In this document: positions 11,001-18,264 of the stretch, in pieces | How the letters are laid out: every line of letters begins with the position of its first letter | Position numbering within the stretch: position 1 is the stretch's first letter | Assembly: GCA_964433065.1 (NCBI GenBank) | Contig: CAYSPZ010000002.1 | Location: forward strand, 27,910-91,909 | Direction: 5' to 3' | Source of the DNA: RGIG3009 sp964433065 | Lineage (GTDB): Bacteria; Bacillota; Clostridia; Oscillospirales; Acutalibacteraceae | Length of the DNA: 64,000 nucleotides | Notes under the pieces: model-generated | The model's input: the letters and a program-made list of their open reading frames with translations, nothing else | What the model was told of the DNA's origin: nothing | The model's database searches: none | Made by a program: the position numbers and the translations under genes

Positions 11001-12061
11001 TCGGTGCCAACGCTTTCTCCGATTGTCCGTCGCTCAACAACGTGAACTACGCGGGCGGCGATCAAAGCAACATCACAATTGATGAAAGCAATAAAGATTT
11101 AATAGATGCCAATTGGAGTGACAATATCTGCTCGGGCGAACATACGTATTCCGCTGGTTGTGACGTTACCTGCAACCTTTGCAACTGGGTGCGTACGGCG
11201 ACGATCACCCACACCTACGACAACGCGTGCGACAGCGCGTGTAACGTCTGTGGTACAGTCCGTGTGATCCCCCACGCGTACAGCAATGCGTGTGATAGTG
11301 ACTGTAACCTGTGCGGCGCGATCCGTACGGTTGCCGGACACCAATACACCAACGCCTGCGACGCGAGTTGCAACACCTGCGGCGCGACCCGCACAGTGGA
11401 AGGTCATCGGTACGACAACGATACCGATCCCGACTGTAACGAATGCGGCGAGACCCGCCACGTCGGTGAGATGCCCACTTTTGTGGTGGATGACGTTACC
11501 GTTCGAGTGGATAAAACCTTTACGGTCGCAGTTCGTGTGACCAACAACATAGGCATTATTTCAGCTAAACTTGCTATTTCATATGACGAAAGTAAGTTAG
11601 AACTTCTTTCGTATGAAGAACAGGATTTCACCGATCTGTCCTACGGACCGGAAGAAAACAATCCCTTCATTGTCAACTGGTGCGACAGCCTCAACGACAA
11701 CACGACCGACGACGGGGTGTTCGTTTTGTTGACCTTCCGCGCCAAAGCAGATGCTGAGGTAGGGGAGACCGCCGTTTCGGTGAGTTACGACCCCGAAGAC
11801 GTATACAATTACGATTTTGAAAACGTTACGTTTGATACCGTCAACGGTACGGTGAATATCATCGATTATATCCCCGGTGATCTCAACGACGATGACGTCA
11901 TCAACAATAAAGACCTTGGCTTGTTACTACGTTACGTCAACGGTTGGGCAGTCGATATCAATGAATTCGCTGCTGATGTAACCGGTGACGGAATCATTAA
12001 CAACAAAGACCTTGGCATTCTGCAACGGTATGTCAACGGCTGGAATGTTGAATTACAATAA
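8075..12061 (+). CDS. Secreted Cys-repeat protein with leucine-rich, cohesin-like and dockerin domains
   Basis: The GTG start at 8075 follows a GAGGGGG Shine-Dalgarno at 8061 and opens a typical signal peptide (residues 1-31, MKTTFKKVV then a hydrophobic stretch and SATT). Order of parts: one copy of the approx. 418-residue module family seen in the upstream gene (about 40-375); 20 Cys-rich repeats (about 379-835); a BspA-like leucine-rich block (about 836-1020); five more Cys repeats (about 1022-1130); cohesin-like domain (about 1134-1264); dockerin (about 1266-1328) of the INNKDLG type. No catalytic domain is seen. With 25 Cys repeats it is the richest such protein in the locus. The gap is 15 nt from the gene before and 17 nt to the gene after, so the three are probably one transcript. 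A role as an extended spacer or structural partner is inference. Confidence 0.85.
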   Translation: MKTTFKKVVSVIASIILLVGSFAGTLTVSATTDGDAIRTAFEEYVASTVFTDSGYSSTYSDQKLIEYLETQGYFGVSVVEAGSLYVQSRLEHSKAGFTTGVEGYETLFEPEDGSVTVVLDYNGEQIGCSAIIPAYIYEHAEDITTVSTDDEFTVEGDVITAYNGSANLLVINKPVSATIDWGVNAANIKAIIYNGGQSFNGEFHTNATFGSAKLPNLAAFRMESGAFQFTDINMFSGNNTALTHVSLPETGVYAIPHHFLNGRAGVVRLDNTQYTERFGWCALNGTNLNTIECGINRGELFTDSFCFRTQVGAQGVTPVFIFHNENPSIAGNGRGAIRWDADYPPIIYANEGVYEAVQASDVTGMQEPADWRLLNLEIHIDHVYDDEIDPDCNECGEWREVYEPACPHEYDTECDPDCNLCGEWREVWEHEYDDEYDPDCNFCGISRDDWCSHSYDHGCDTDCNMCGLYREFMGHVYDGDMDPDCNECGEMRDTDMPVCPHDYDDEYDADCNWCGEWREAPEPIECLHEYDSECDPECNLCGEWREVSGHEYDNACDADCNICGDVREVGDHVFDNECDTECNECGFLRGAIEHAYDHACDIDCNECGDIRETEGHKYDHACDTDCNECGDIRKIEGHKYDHACDADCNICGALREVGDHVYANDCDVDCNECGDIREVGDHTYDNDCDVDCNSCGKNREVGDHQYDNACDAGCNVCGKTREVGDHVYDSDTDTDCNECGATRKVTCTHYYDNACDANCNGCGETREVGNHVYDSETDTDCNECGATRNETCTHYYDADCDEDCNLCGVKREVKHTYSGEHDTKCDKCGAERVLGNVTGTIGSLSYTITPDANGGTVTITACDPTASGDVNIPGTINGCPVTVIASMAFKSCKDVTNIQIPEGVTVIQKQAFSGCISLTGISVPDTVYIIGDAAFEYCSGLTSIVVPEGVTVINPNMFSGCTKLEFVSIPSTVNSIGANAFSDCPSLNNVNYAGGDQSNITIDESNKDLIDANWSDNICSGEHTYSAGCDVTCNLCNWVRTATITHTYDNACDSACNVCGTVRVIPHAYSNACDSDCNLCGAIRTVAGHQYTNACDASCNTCGATRTVEGHRYDNDTDPDCNECGETRHVGEMPTFVVDDVTVRVDKTFTVAVRVTNNIGIISAKLAISYDESKLELLSYEEQDFTDLSYGPEENNPFIVNWCDSLNDNTTDDGVFVLLTFRAKADAEVGETAVSVSYDPEDVYNYDFENVTFDTVNGTVNIIDYIPGDLNDDDVINNKDLGLLLRYVNGWAVDINEFAADVTGDGIINNKDLGILQRYVNGWNVELQ
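9211..10578 (+). repeat. Cys-rich 22-residue repeats, 20 copies
   Basis: This is the longest Cys-repeat array in the window. Early units favour CGEWRE; later units favour CGDIRE or CGATR. Several units lacking the first cysteine (for example DEYDADCNWCG) have a cysteine two residues before the histidine (CPH). In-frame period is about 66 bp. Confidence 0.85.
11138..11470 (+). repeat. Cys-rich 22-residue repeats, five copies
   Basis: This second array of the same protein sits between the leucine-rich block and the cohesin-like domain. Its last unit (TDPDCNECG) lacks the first cysteine. Confidence 0.8.
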
Positions 12062-12078
12062 TCGGGAGGTTCGAAACA

Positions 12079-15000
12079 ATGAAAAAACGACTTTTATCTC
12101 TGGCACTCGCACTTCTCCTGCTCATTTCTTCTATGCCTTATACTACGGTATTGGCAGCAGCGTGCGAACACACCTACACGGGTGCTTACGACACCGCGTG
12201 TGATCTGTGCGGCGCAACGAGAACCGTCAGCGCCACTTCGGGAACAACGGGTGAGTTGTCCTACACCATCACGCCGAACGCAGACGGCGGTGCGGTAACC
12301 ATCACTAAATGTGAGACCTCTGTCACCGGTGAGTTGGAGATCCCCGCTACCATCGACGGTGTTACGGTCACAACGATCGGGACTCTCGCGTTCAAAAGCT
12401 GTAAGAACCTGACGAGCGTTGTCCTTCCCGAAGGTTTGACCACGCTTGAACAATGGGCATTCTACTCCTGCACCGGTATGACCAAGATCACGATTCCCCT
12501 GTCGTTGACCACCGTTGCCAATGCGGCATTCGATAACTGCCGTGCGTTGACTGAGGTATGGTACAACGGCGTGAGCAAGGAATATATCACGATCGGTACC
12601 GGTAACAGCTATTTCGTTGATGCTGTTTGGTACGGCAACTATTTCTGTGATCACGAATTTGACGGCAAATACGATACCGCTTGCGAACATTGCGGTGCAA
12701 CGAAAAAGATTGCAAAAGTATACGGTACGTCCGGCTCGTTCGACTATGTTATCACGCCGGATGAAAACGGCGGTTTTGTAACGATCGCTAAGTGCAACAA
12801 TAAGATTGCCGGTATGGTAGAGATTCCTGCTACCATCGACGGCGCGGTTGTAAAAGTGATCGGTGAGACTGCGTTTAAGAGTTGTAAAGCGATGACGAAC
12901 GTAATCATTCCCGAAGGCGTGACTACGCTCGGACCTTGGGCGTTCTATTCCTGTACCGTTCTGACGGGTGTTACACTTCCCACGACCTTGACCACCGTTA
13001 CTGCCGGCGCGTTTGAAAACTGCCGTAAACTGGTGGACGTCTGGTATTATGGTGAAGACAAAGACAGCATCACCATCGGCACAGGCAACGAGAAATTGCT
13101 CAACGCAACCTGGTATAGCAATGACACTTGCGAGCACGAATATAGCGGTATATACGACTCTGTTTGTGACATTTGCGGTCAAAAGAGAAACATTGCTCCC
13201 GTAACCGGAACGTACGGTGTACTGTCTTATACCATTCAACCGGACGGTGAAGGCGGCGGAGTCGTGATCACCTTGTGTGACGCTGCAGCTACCGGTACCG
13301 TAGAGATCCCCGCTACCATCGAAGGTATCACGGTGAAAAAGATCGGCGCAACGGCATTCAGCGGAAACAAAACCGTAACCAGCGTAATCATTTCCGAAGG
13401 CGTGACGACGATCGATCAGTGGGCATTCTACTCCTGTACTGCTCTGAAAAACGTTACGCTTCCCGCGACCTTAGTCACCGTTATCGACGGTGCGTTTGAC
13501 AACTGTCGTTCGCTCAGCGACGTATGGTATAACGGAAAGAGTATAAACGACCTCACCATCCGTCCCGATAATACCTATTTGTTGAATGCTACCTGGGATG
13601 GCGATATCCTTTGTCTGCACGCCTATACCAACCAATACGACACGAATTGTGATCTCTGCGACGAATACAGAAAGATCACGGCGGTGACCGGCACGTACGG
13701 ATTGCTTAAATATACCATTGTACCGGACGGCAACGGCGGTTCGATCACCATCACGGGATGTGACAGTTCTGCTACCGGCACGGTGGTAATTCCGAGCATG
13801 ATCCAAGGCATTGCCGTGAAAACGATCGGCGAGACCGCGTTCAAGGGTTGTAAACAGATGACCGGTGTGGTCATTCCCGAGAATGTGACGACGATCGTCC
13901 TGTGGGCATTCTACAACTGTAGCGGAATCACCAACGTTACGCTTCCCAACAGTTTAACCACCGTCGGTGACGCGGCATTTGTCGGTTGTACCAAACTGGC
14001 GACCGTGTACTATAACGGTGAAAGCAAAGATAACATTACCATCGGCGCAACGGATAACAAGAAACTGTTGAACGCTACGTGGTATTATGGCGATGTTTGC
14101 GAAAGCGGACACACCTACGACGGCGGTTGCGATGCCGATTGTAACACCTGCGGTTTGGTACGCGAAGCGCCGCATGAGTATGCCGGCAAGTATGATACCC
14201 TCTGCGGCGGTTGTGGCGAAGTAAGAGTGATCGAAGCGACCACCGGTACCTACGGACCGTTGACCTATTCCGTTACGCCGGACGAAAACGGCGGTACGGC
14301 GATCATTACCGCGTGTGATACGACCGTTACGGGTGAAGTTGTGATCCCGGGCACGATCGAGGGTGCTACCGTGACCACGATCCGTAACACTGCGTTTAAG
14401 GGCTGTAAACAGGTCACAAGTATTGTCATCGGCGAAGGTGTGACCACAATTGAACAATACGCATTCTACTATGTTTCGGCACTCACCACTGTTACTCTCC
14501 CTGCGAGTTTGACCACCGTTGAAGCGGAAGCCTTCATCGGTTGTAACAAACTGGCGAACGTGTACTATGCCGGTACAAGCAAAGACGACATCAGCATCGG
14601 TACCGGCAACACCAAACTGGTGAACGCGACGTGGCACCTGAATGCCGGTGCCTGCGCTCACGAGTACGACAATGCGTGTGATGCGGATTGTAACCTCTGC
14701 GGTGAGACCCGCGTTCCTGCAGACCACGCGTACGACAATGCATGCGATACCGACTGTAACGAATGCGGTACCGTCCGTGAAGTGGGTGATCACGTGTACG
14801 ACAACGACCAAGATACCGATTGTAACGAATGCGGCGAGACCCGCATTGTGGCCCCCTCGTTCGTAGTCAGCACCGTCGAAGGCGGTCGCGGTGATACCGT
14901 GAAAGTGACGGTTTCCACCGTGAACAACCCCGGTATCGTATCCCTCTTAGTCAAGGTCGGCTATGATGCGAATGTTATGGAATTGCAATCCATCGAGGGC

Positions 15001-15249
15001 GGTGCTTTCACCGGCGTTTCGTTCGGTCCCACCACCAACAACCCGATTGCGGTCAACTGGGTCGATGCAATCAACCCCAACAACACGACTGACGGTGTGG
15101 TTGCAACGCTTACCTTTGTCATCAAAGACGATGCGGCTCTTGGCACTTCGGCGATCACTGTGACCCATACGGCAGCAGACGTATACGACTACGAGTTTGT
15201 GGACGTAGAATTTGCTGACGTCAACGGTTCGGTGACGGTAGTCGAATAA
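12079..15249 (+). CDS. Secreted BspA-like leucine-rich protein ending in a cohesin-like domain, no dockerin
   Basis: The ATG at 12079 follows a GGGAGG site and opens a signal peptide (residues 1-27, MKKRLLSLALALLLL). The protein has five tandem modules. Each is led by one Cys-rich unit and continues with a leucine-rich block marked by EIPATIDG- or IPGTIEG-like and AFKSCK motifs, a pattern known from BspA-type LRR proteins. After the fifth module come three Cys repeats and then a cohesin-like domain (about 925-1056) that reaches the stop. The missing dockerin is a real difference from its neighbours: it could receive a dockerin but not dock itself. It lies 17 nt after the upstream gene. A strong hairpin follows at 15297-15333. 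BspA-like proteins often bind surfaces or host proteins; the function here is not known. Confidence 0.85.
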   Translation: MKKRLLSLALALLLLISSMPYTTVLAAACEHTYTGAYDTACDLCGATRTVSATSGTTGELSYTITPNADGGAVTITKCETSVTGELEIPATIDGVTVTTIGTLAFKSCKNLTSVVLPEGLTTLEQWAFYSCTGMTKITIPLSLTTVANAAFDNCRALTEVWYNGVSKEYITIGTGNSYFVDAVWYGNYFCDHEFDGKYDTACEHCGATKKIAKVYGTSGSFDYVITPDENGGFVTIAKCNNKIAGMVEIPATIDGAVVKVIGETAFKSCKAMTNVIIPEGVTTLGPWAFYSCTVLTGVTLPTTLTTVTAGAFENCRKLVDVWYYGEDKDSITIGTGNEKLLNATWYSNDTCEHEYSGIYDSVCDICGQKRNIAPVTGTYGVLSYTIQPDGEGGGVVITLCDAAATGTVEIPATIEGITVKKIGATAFSGNKTVTSVIISEGVTTIDQWAFYSCTALKNVTLPATLVTVIDGAFDNCRSLSDVWYNGKSINDLTIRPDNTYLLNATWDGDILCLHAYTNQYDTNCDLCDEYRKITAVTGTYGLLKYTIVPDGNGGSITITGCDSSATGTVVIPSMIQGIAVKTIGETAFKGCKQMTGVVIPENVTTIVLWAFYNCSGITNVTLPNSLTTVGDAAFVGCTKLATVYYNGESKDNITIGATDNKKLLNATWYYGDVCESGHTYDGGCDADCNTCGLVREAPHEYAGKYDTLCGGCGEVRVIEATTGTYGPLTYSVTPDENGGTAIITACDTTVTGEVVIPGTIEGATVTTIRNTAFKGCKQVTSIVIGEGVTTIEQYAFYYVSALTTVTLPASLTTVEAEAFIGCNKLANVYYAGTSKDDISIGTGNTKLVNATWHLNAGACAHEYDNACDADCNLCGETRVPADHAYDNACDTDCNECGTVREVGDHVYDNDQDTDCNECGETRIVAPSFVVSTVEGGRGDTVKVTVSTVNNPGIVSLLVKVGYDANVMELQSIEGGAFTGVSFGPTTNNPIAVNWVDAINPNNTTDGVVATLTFVIKDDAALGTSAITVTHTAADVYDYEFVDVEFADVNGSVTVVE

Positions 15250-15296
15250 GACACTTGCACGCACGACGCGCAAGTAGTAATATCGCATTAAGACAA

Positions 15297-15333
15297 TTGC
15301 GGAGACACGGTGACCATCACCGTGTCTCCGCAA
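15297..15333 (+). terminator. Perfect 17-bp hairpin, possible operon end
   Basis: The two arms (15297-15313 and 15317-15333) pair perfectly around a CCA loop. No T-run follows, so it may be a processing or mRNA-stability hairpin rather than an intrinsic terminator. Confidence 0.5.
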
Positions 15334-15413
15334 ATCACTCTGGTATGGTTTTATTCAAAAACAAAACATTTTCACAAACGTAATATCCTTACCCAATGAC
15401 GAGGGAGAAAAGA

Positions 15414-16505
15414 ATGAAAAAAATACTTGCCATTGTACTGGTTATGTTGCTGAGCGTGACAAGTTTTTCGCCGATGACCGCATCGACAGCGAGCATACCG
15501 ACTTTTGCGGTCAGTACGCATAACGGTTTGCGCGGTGACACCTTCACCGCATCCGTTTCCATAGAAAACAATCCCGGTATCGTATCGTTTAAGGTGGATA
15601 TCGGTTATGATACAAACGTTTTAACATTAGTTTCTGTCACGGGCGGCGTATTTTCGCGCACTTCGTTTGGCCCCGTTACCAACAATCCGATCGCAGTCAG
15701 TTGGGTGGATGCGCTTAACCCTAACAACTTCACCAACGGTGTGGTCGCAACACTTACCTTTAAGATCAAAGACGACGCACCGTTCGGCAAATCGGCGATC
15801 ACCGTTACCTACACGCCGGATGACGTGTATGACTTTGACTTTGAAAACGTAGCGTTTGCCACCATCAACGGTTCGGTAAACGTTACCTGCTTACACGAAA
15901 ACACTACCGACGTTTCGGCAAAAGGGTCTACTTGCACTTCGCAAGGGAACGATGCCTATACCGTCTGTAACGATTGCGGTGCCGTGACCGTCGGTTCAAA
16001 TATAAAATTACCTTTTTCTCCTCACACCTACGACGACAAATATGACACAGACTGTAATGTTTGCGGCACGATACGAGGTGCCGCTACTACGACCGCAACC
16101 ACAACCTCCACCAAAAAACCGATCGGTCAATCCACAACAGTGTCGTCCACGAAATCGACGACGAAAACGATCGGTCAATCTGTAGCGGTGTCAACTGCGA
16201 AACCGACTACCAAACCGATCGGTCAACCCACGACGGTGTCAACGGTGACCCCGTCGGCTGAACCGACGACCAAACCGATTGTGGCACCCACCACCAAACC
16301 GGTGACGGCGGTGGTTAAGGGGGACGTGAACGAGGACGGCAAGGTGACCATCACCGATATGCTTGCGGTCAAGTCACATCTGTTAAAGAAAAGCACATTA
16401 AGCGGCAAAGCCGCCAAAGCGGCAGATACCAACGGTGACGGTAAGATCACCATTACCGACTTCCTTCAAGTGAAATCACAGTTGCTCGACAAGAGCAAAC
16501 TATAA
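15414..16505 (+). CDS. Small secreted scaffold protein: cohesin-like domain, Thr-rich linker, dockerin
   Basis: The start is placed at ATG 15414, after GAGGGAG at 15401; an in-frame ATG at 15396 has no site and would add six residues before the signal peptide. Signal peptide about 1-27; cohesin-like domain about 28-160; a short region with two Cys-rich motifs (one VCNDCG, one DTDCNVCG); a Thr/Ser/Pro-rich linker (about 222-300) with repeated KPIGQ motifs; dockerin about 300-363. The dockerin is of the TITD class (DVNEDGKVTITDMLAVKSHL), unlike the INNKDLG class of the large proteins. It shares this class with 17300. Calcium-loop aspartates are present in both halves. It could bridge two different partners. 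Confidence 0.85.
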   Translation: MKKILAIVLVMLLSVTSFSPMTASTASIPTFAVSTHNGLRGDTFTASVSIENNPGIVSFKVDIGYDTNVLTLVSVTGGVFSRTSFGPVTNNPIAVSWVDALNPNNFTNGVVATLTFKIKDDAPFGKSAITVTYTPDDVYDFDFENVAFATINGSVNVTCLHENTTDVSAKGSTCTSQGNDAYTVCNDCGAVTVGSNIKLPFSPHTYDDKYDTDCNVCGTIRGAATTTATTTSTKKPIGQSTTVSSTKSTTKTIGQSVAVSTAKPTTKPIGQPTTVSTVTPSAEPTTKPIVAPTTKPVTAVVKGDVNEDGKVTITDMLAVKSHLLKKSTLSGKAAKAADTNGDGKITITDFLQVKSQLLDKSKL

Positions 16506-16522
16506 CGGGGAGAGCTTTCTAT

Positions 16523-17275
16523 ATGAAAAAGATCATTTCCATCGTAACGGTACTTGTTTTATCCTTTGCGCTGTTGTTGCCCATCTCCGTGTCGGCGGCG
16601 GGTGCGAGCGCGACCTTGATCGGCCCCGCTGCGGTTCACGCGGGGGATACCATCACCCTTACGTTGAACTTAAACGGCAGTGGTCTGTTCGGTGCTTCCG
16701 GCACCTTGTCCTATGACGCGAGTCAGGTGACTCTGACCGACACGAAACAGACGATTGCGTCCCCGTGGATGGTAGAGTTTAACGGGAACAATTTCGTGAC
16801 GTACGATAACAACCTGAGCAACCCGATCAAAGGGAATGCCTCTTTGTTTACGTTGACCTTCAAGGTAAAAAACGTTGCAAAAGGTACCAAAATCAAGATT
16901 TCGTGCACCGAATTGGTAGCGTCCGACGGTACGGCTGACGCGAACATCGGTACCGTAACGTACGAAAAAGTCGTTACTGCAACGGGATCTGCCGATGATA
17001 CACCGCAAGAACCGTCAAATGACGCTTCAACCAAAGATACCACAACCGAGAGCGTGTTGACCGACAACACGACGACGGAGGACGTTTCGGTTGACAGCAC
17101 CACGACGGAGGATACGCTGACCGACAACACGACAACAGAAGATGTTTCGACAGGCAACACCACGGTCGGTGCCCGGCCGAAAGGCGGTATCGCGTGGTGG
17201 TGGATACTCATTGCTGTCGTCGGATTAACGGTTGGTGTCGTCGGTTGTTGGTTTTTGGCTAAATCGAAACGATAA
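16523..17275 (+). CDS. Membrane-anchored cohesin-like protein, candidate surface anchor
   Basis: The ATG at 16523 follows GGGGAG. Signal peptide about 1-26; a cohesin-like beta-sandwich (about 27-150) clearly different in sequence from the other cohesins of the locus; a linker (about 155-215) of repeated TTTEDVS and DNTTTED-like units; then a single membrane segment (about 222-244, GIAWWWILIAVVGL) and a basic tail AKSKR at the end. No LPxTG sorting motif is present, so anchoring is by the membrane helix. Anchoring scaffoldins that hold dockerin-bearing complexes on the cell are known from cellulosome-producing clostridia and ruminococci; assigning that role here is inference from architecture and position. 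It lies 17 nt after the upstream gene and 24 nt before the next. Confidence 0.8.
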   Translation: MKKIISIVTVLVLSFALLLPISVSAAGASATLIGPAAVHAGDTITLTLNLNGSGLFGASGTLSYDASQVTLTDTKQTIASPWMVEFNGNNFVTYDNNLSNPIKGNASLFTLTFKVKNVAKGTKIKISCTELVASDGTADANIGTVTYEKVVTATGSADDTPQEPSNDASTKDTTTESVLTDNTTTEDVSVDSTTTEDTLTDNTTTEDVSTGNTTVGARPKGGIAWWWILIAVVGLTVGVVGCWFLAKSKR

Positions 17276-17299
17276 CGATCAAAGGAAGGGGACACGAGC

Positions 17300-18001
17300 A
17301 TGAAAAAACTGTCAGCCTTTATGATGATCGCGTTACTGATCTGTTCACTTTTCGGCACTTGTATGGTAACCGAAGCCGCGAACGCCAATCCACCGACGTT
17401 TATCGTCGGTACGGCTCATGGCGGAAGAGGGGATACGGTGACCGTTACGGTATCTGCCGCAAATAATCCCGGTATTGTGTCTCTTAAACTGGATATCGGT
17501 TACGATGCAACCGTTTTACAATTGAAATCGATTACCGGCGGGGTGTTTCCGTCCACTTCATTCGGTCCCATCACCAACAATCCCATCGCGGTTAACTGGG
17601 TCGATGCGGTTAATCCCAACAATACCACCAACGGCGTGATCGCAACGCTTACATTTACCATCAAAGACGATGCGCCTCTCGGCAAATCGGCAATCACCGT
17701 CACCTATGCGCCGGATGACGTGTATGATTTTGATTTCGAAAACGTAGCATTTACCAACGTGAACGGCTTGGTAACGGTAGAGGAACGCGCGGATCCCGCA
17801 GTCGTTATCGGTGACGTCAACGGCGACGGCAACGTCACCATTACGGATATGTTACTGATCAAAGCGCACATTTTAAAGAAGTCGACGTTGACAGGCGCTT
17901 ATGCGACGGCGGCAGATGCCAACGGAGATAAGAAAATCTCCATTGACGATTTTATCCGAATCAAAGCAAAGGTCCTCGGCAAAGGCGATACGCCCGCCTG
18001 A
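17300..18001 (+). CDS. Small secreted cohesin-like plus dockerin protein
   Basis: The ATG at 17300 follows an AAGGAAGGGG site. Signal peptide about 1-26 (MKKLSAFMMIALLICSLF); cohesin-like domain about 31-160, close to those of 12079 and 15414 (shared GPxTNNPIAVxWVDAxNPNN core); dockerin about 168-230 of the TITD class (DVNGDGNVTITDMLLIKAH, then DANGDKKISIDDFIRIK). It is essentially an adaptor made of one receptor and one plug domain. It is the last gene of the 15414-18001 group, and an intrinsic terminator follows. Confidence 0.85.
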   Translation: MKKLSAFMMIALLICSLFGTCMVTEAANANPPTFIVGTAHGGRGDTVTVTVSAANNPGIVSLKLDIGYDATVLQLKSITGGVFPSTSFGPITNNPIAVNWVDAVNPNNTTNGVIATLTFTIKDDAPLGKSAITVTYAPDDVYDFDFENVAFTNVNGLVTVEERADPAVVIGDVNGDGNVTITDMLLIKAHILKKSTLTGAYATAADANGDKKISIDDFIRIKAKVLGKGDTPA

Positions 18002-18018
18002 TAAAAACGAAAAAAACT

Positions 18019-18050
18019 CGTGTTTTTTTGGTGAACACGCGCGTTTTTTT
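18019..18050 (+). terminator. Intrinsic terminator after the small scaffold genes
   Basis: A CGTGTT/AACACG stem with a T-rich loop (18019-18039) is followed by CGCG and a run of seven T. Confidence 0.65.
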
Positions 18051-18092
18051 GATAATTTATGGAATATTTATGTAATTATTTACTACTAACGG

Positions 18093-18121
18093 TTGCTTTT
18101 TTTCAAAAAAGGTGATATGAT
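18093..18121 (+). promoter_or_regulatory. Promoter upstream of the beta-helix protein gene
   Basis: TTGCTT at 18093-18098, a 17-bp spacer, and TATGAT at 18116-18121 preceded by TGA (extended -10). The leader to the start codon would be about 135 nt. Confidence 0.65.
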
Positions 18122-18264
18122 AAAATCGTTCGTAGTATTCGTACTGCGCATATTGCGTAATGATCGATATGTGGCTTTTGCCGACAATTTCGATCGCTTT
18201 CCATTTTATTATTTTCGGTAATGTGCATTAGCAATTGCAACATTTACAAAAAGGAGACGAGAGT

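Noticed and set aside
16523..17275. Sortase-anchored protein
   Set aside because: There is a hydrophobic segment and basic tail but no LPxTG-like motif before it.
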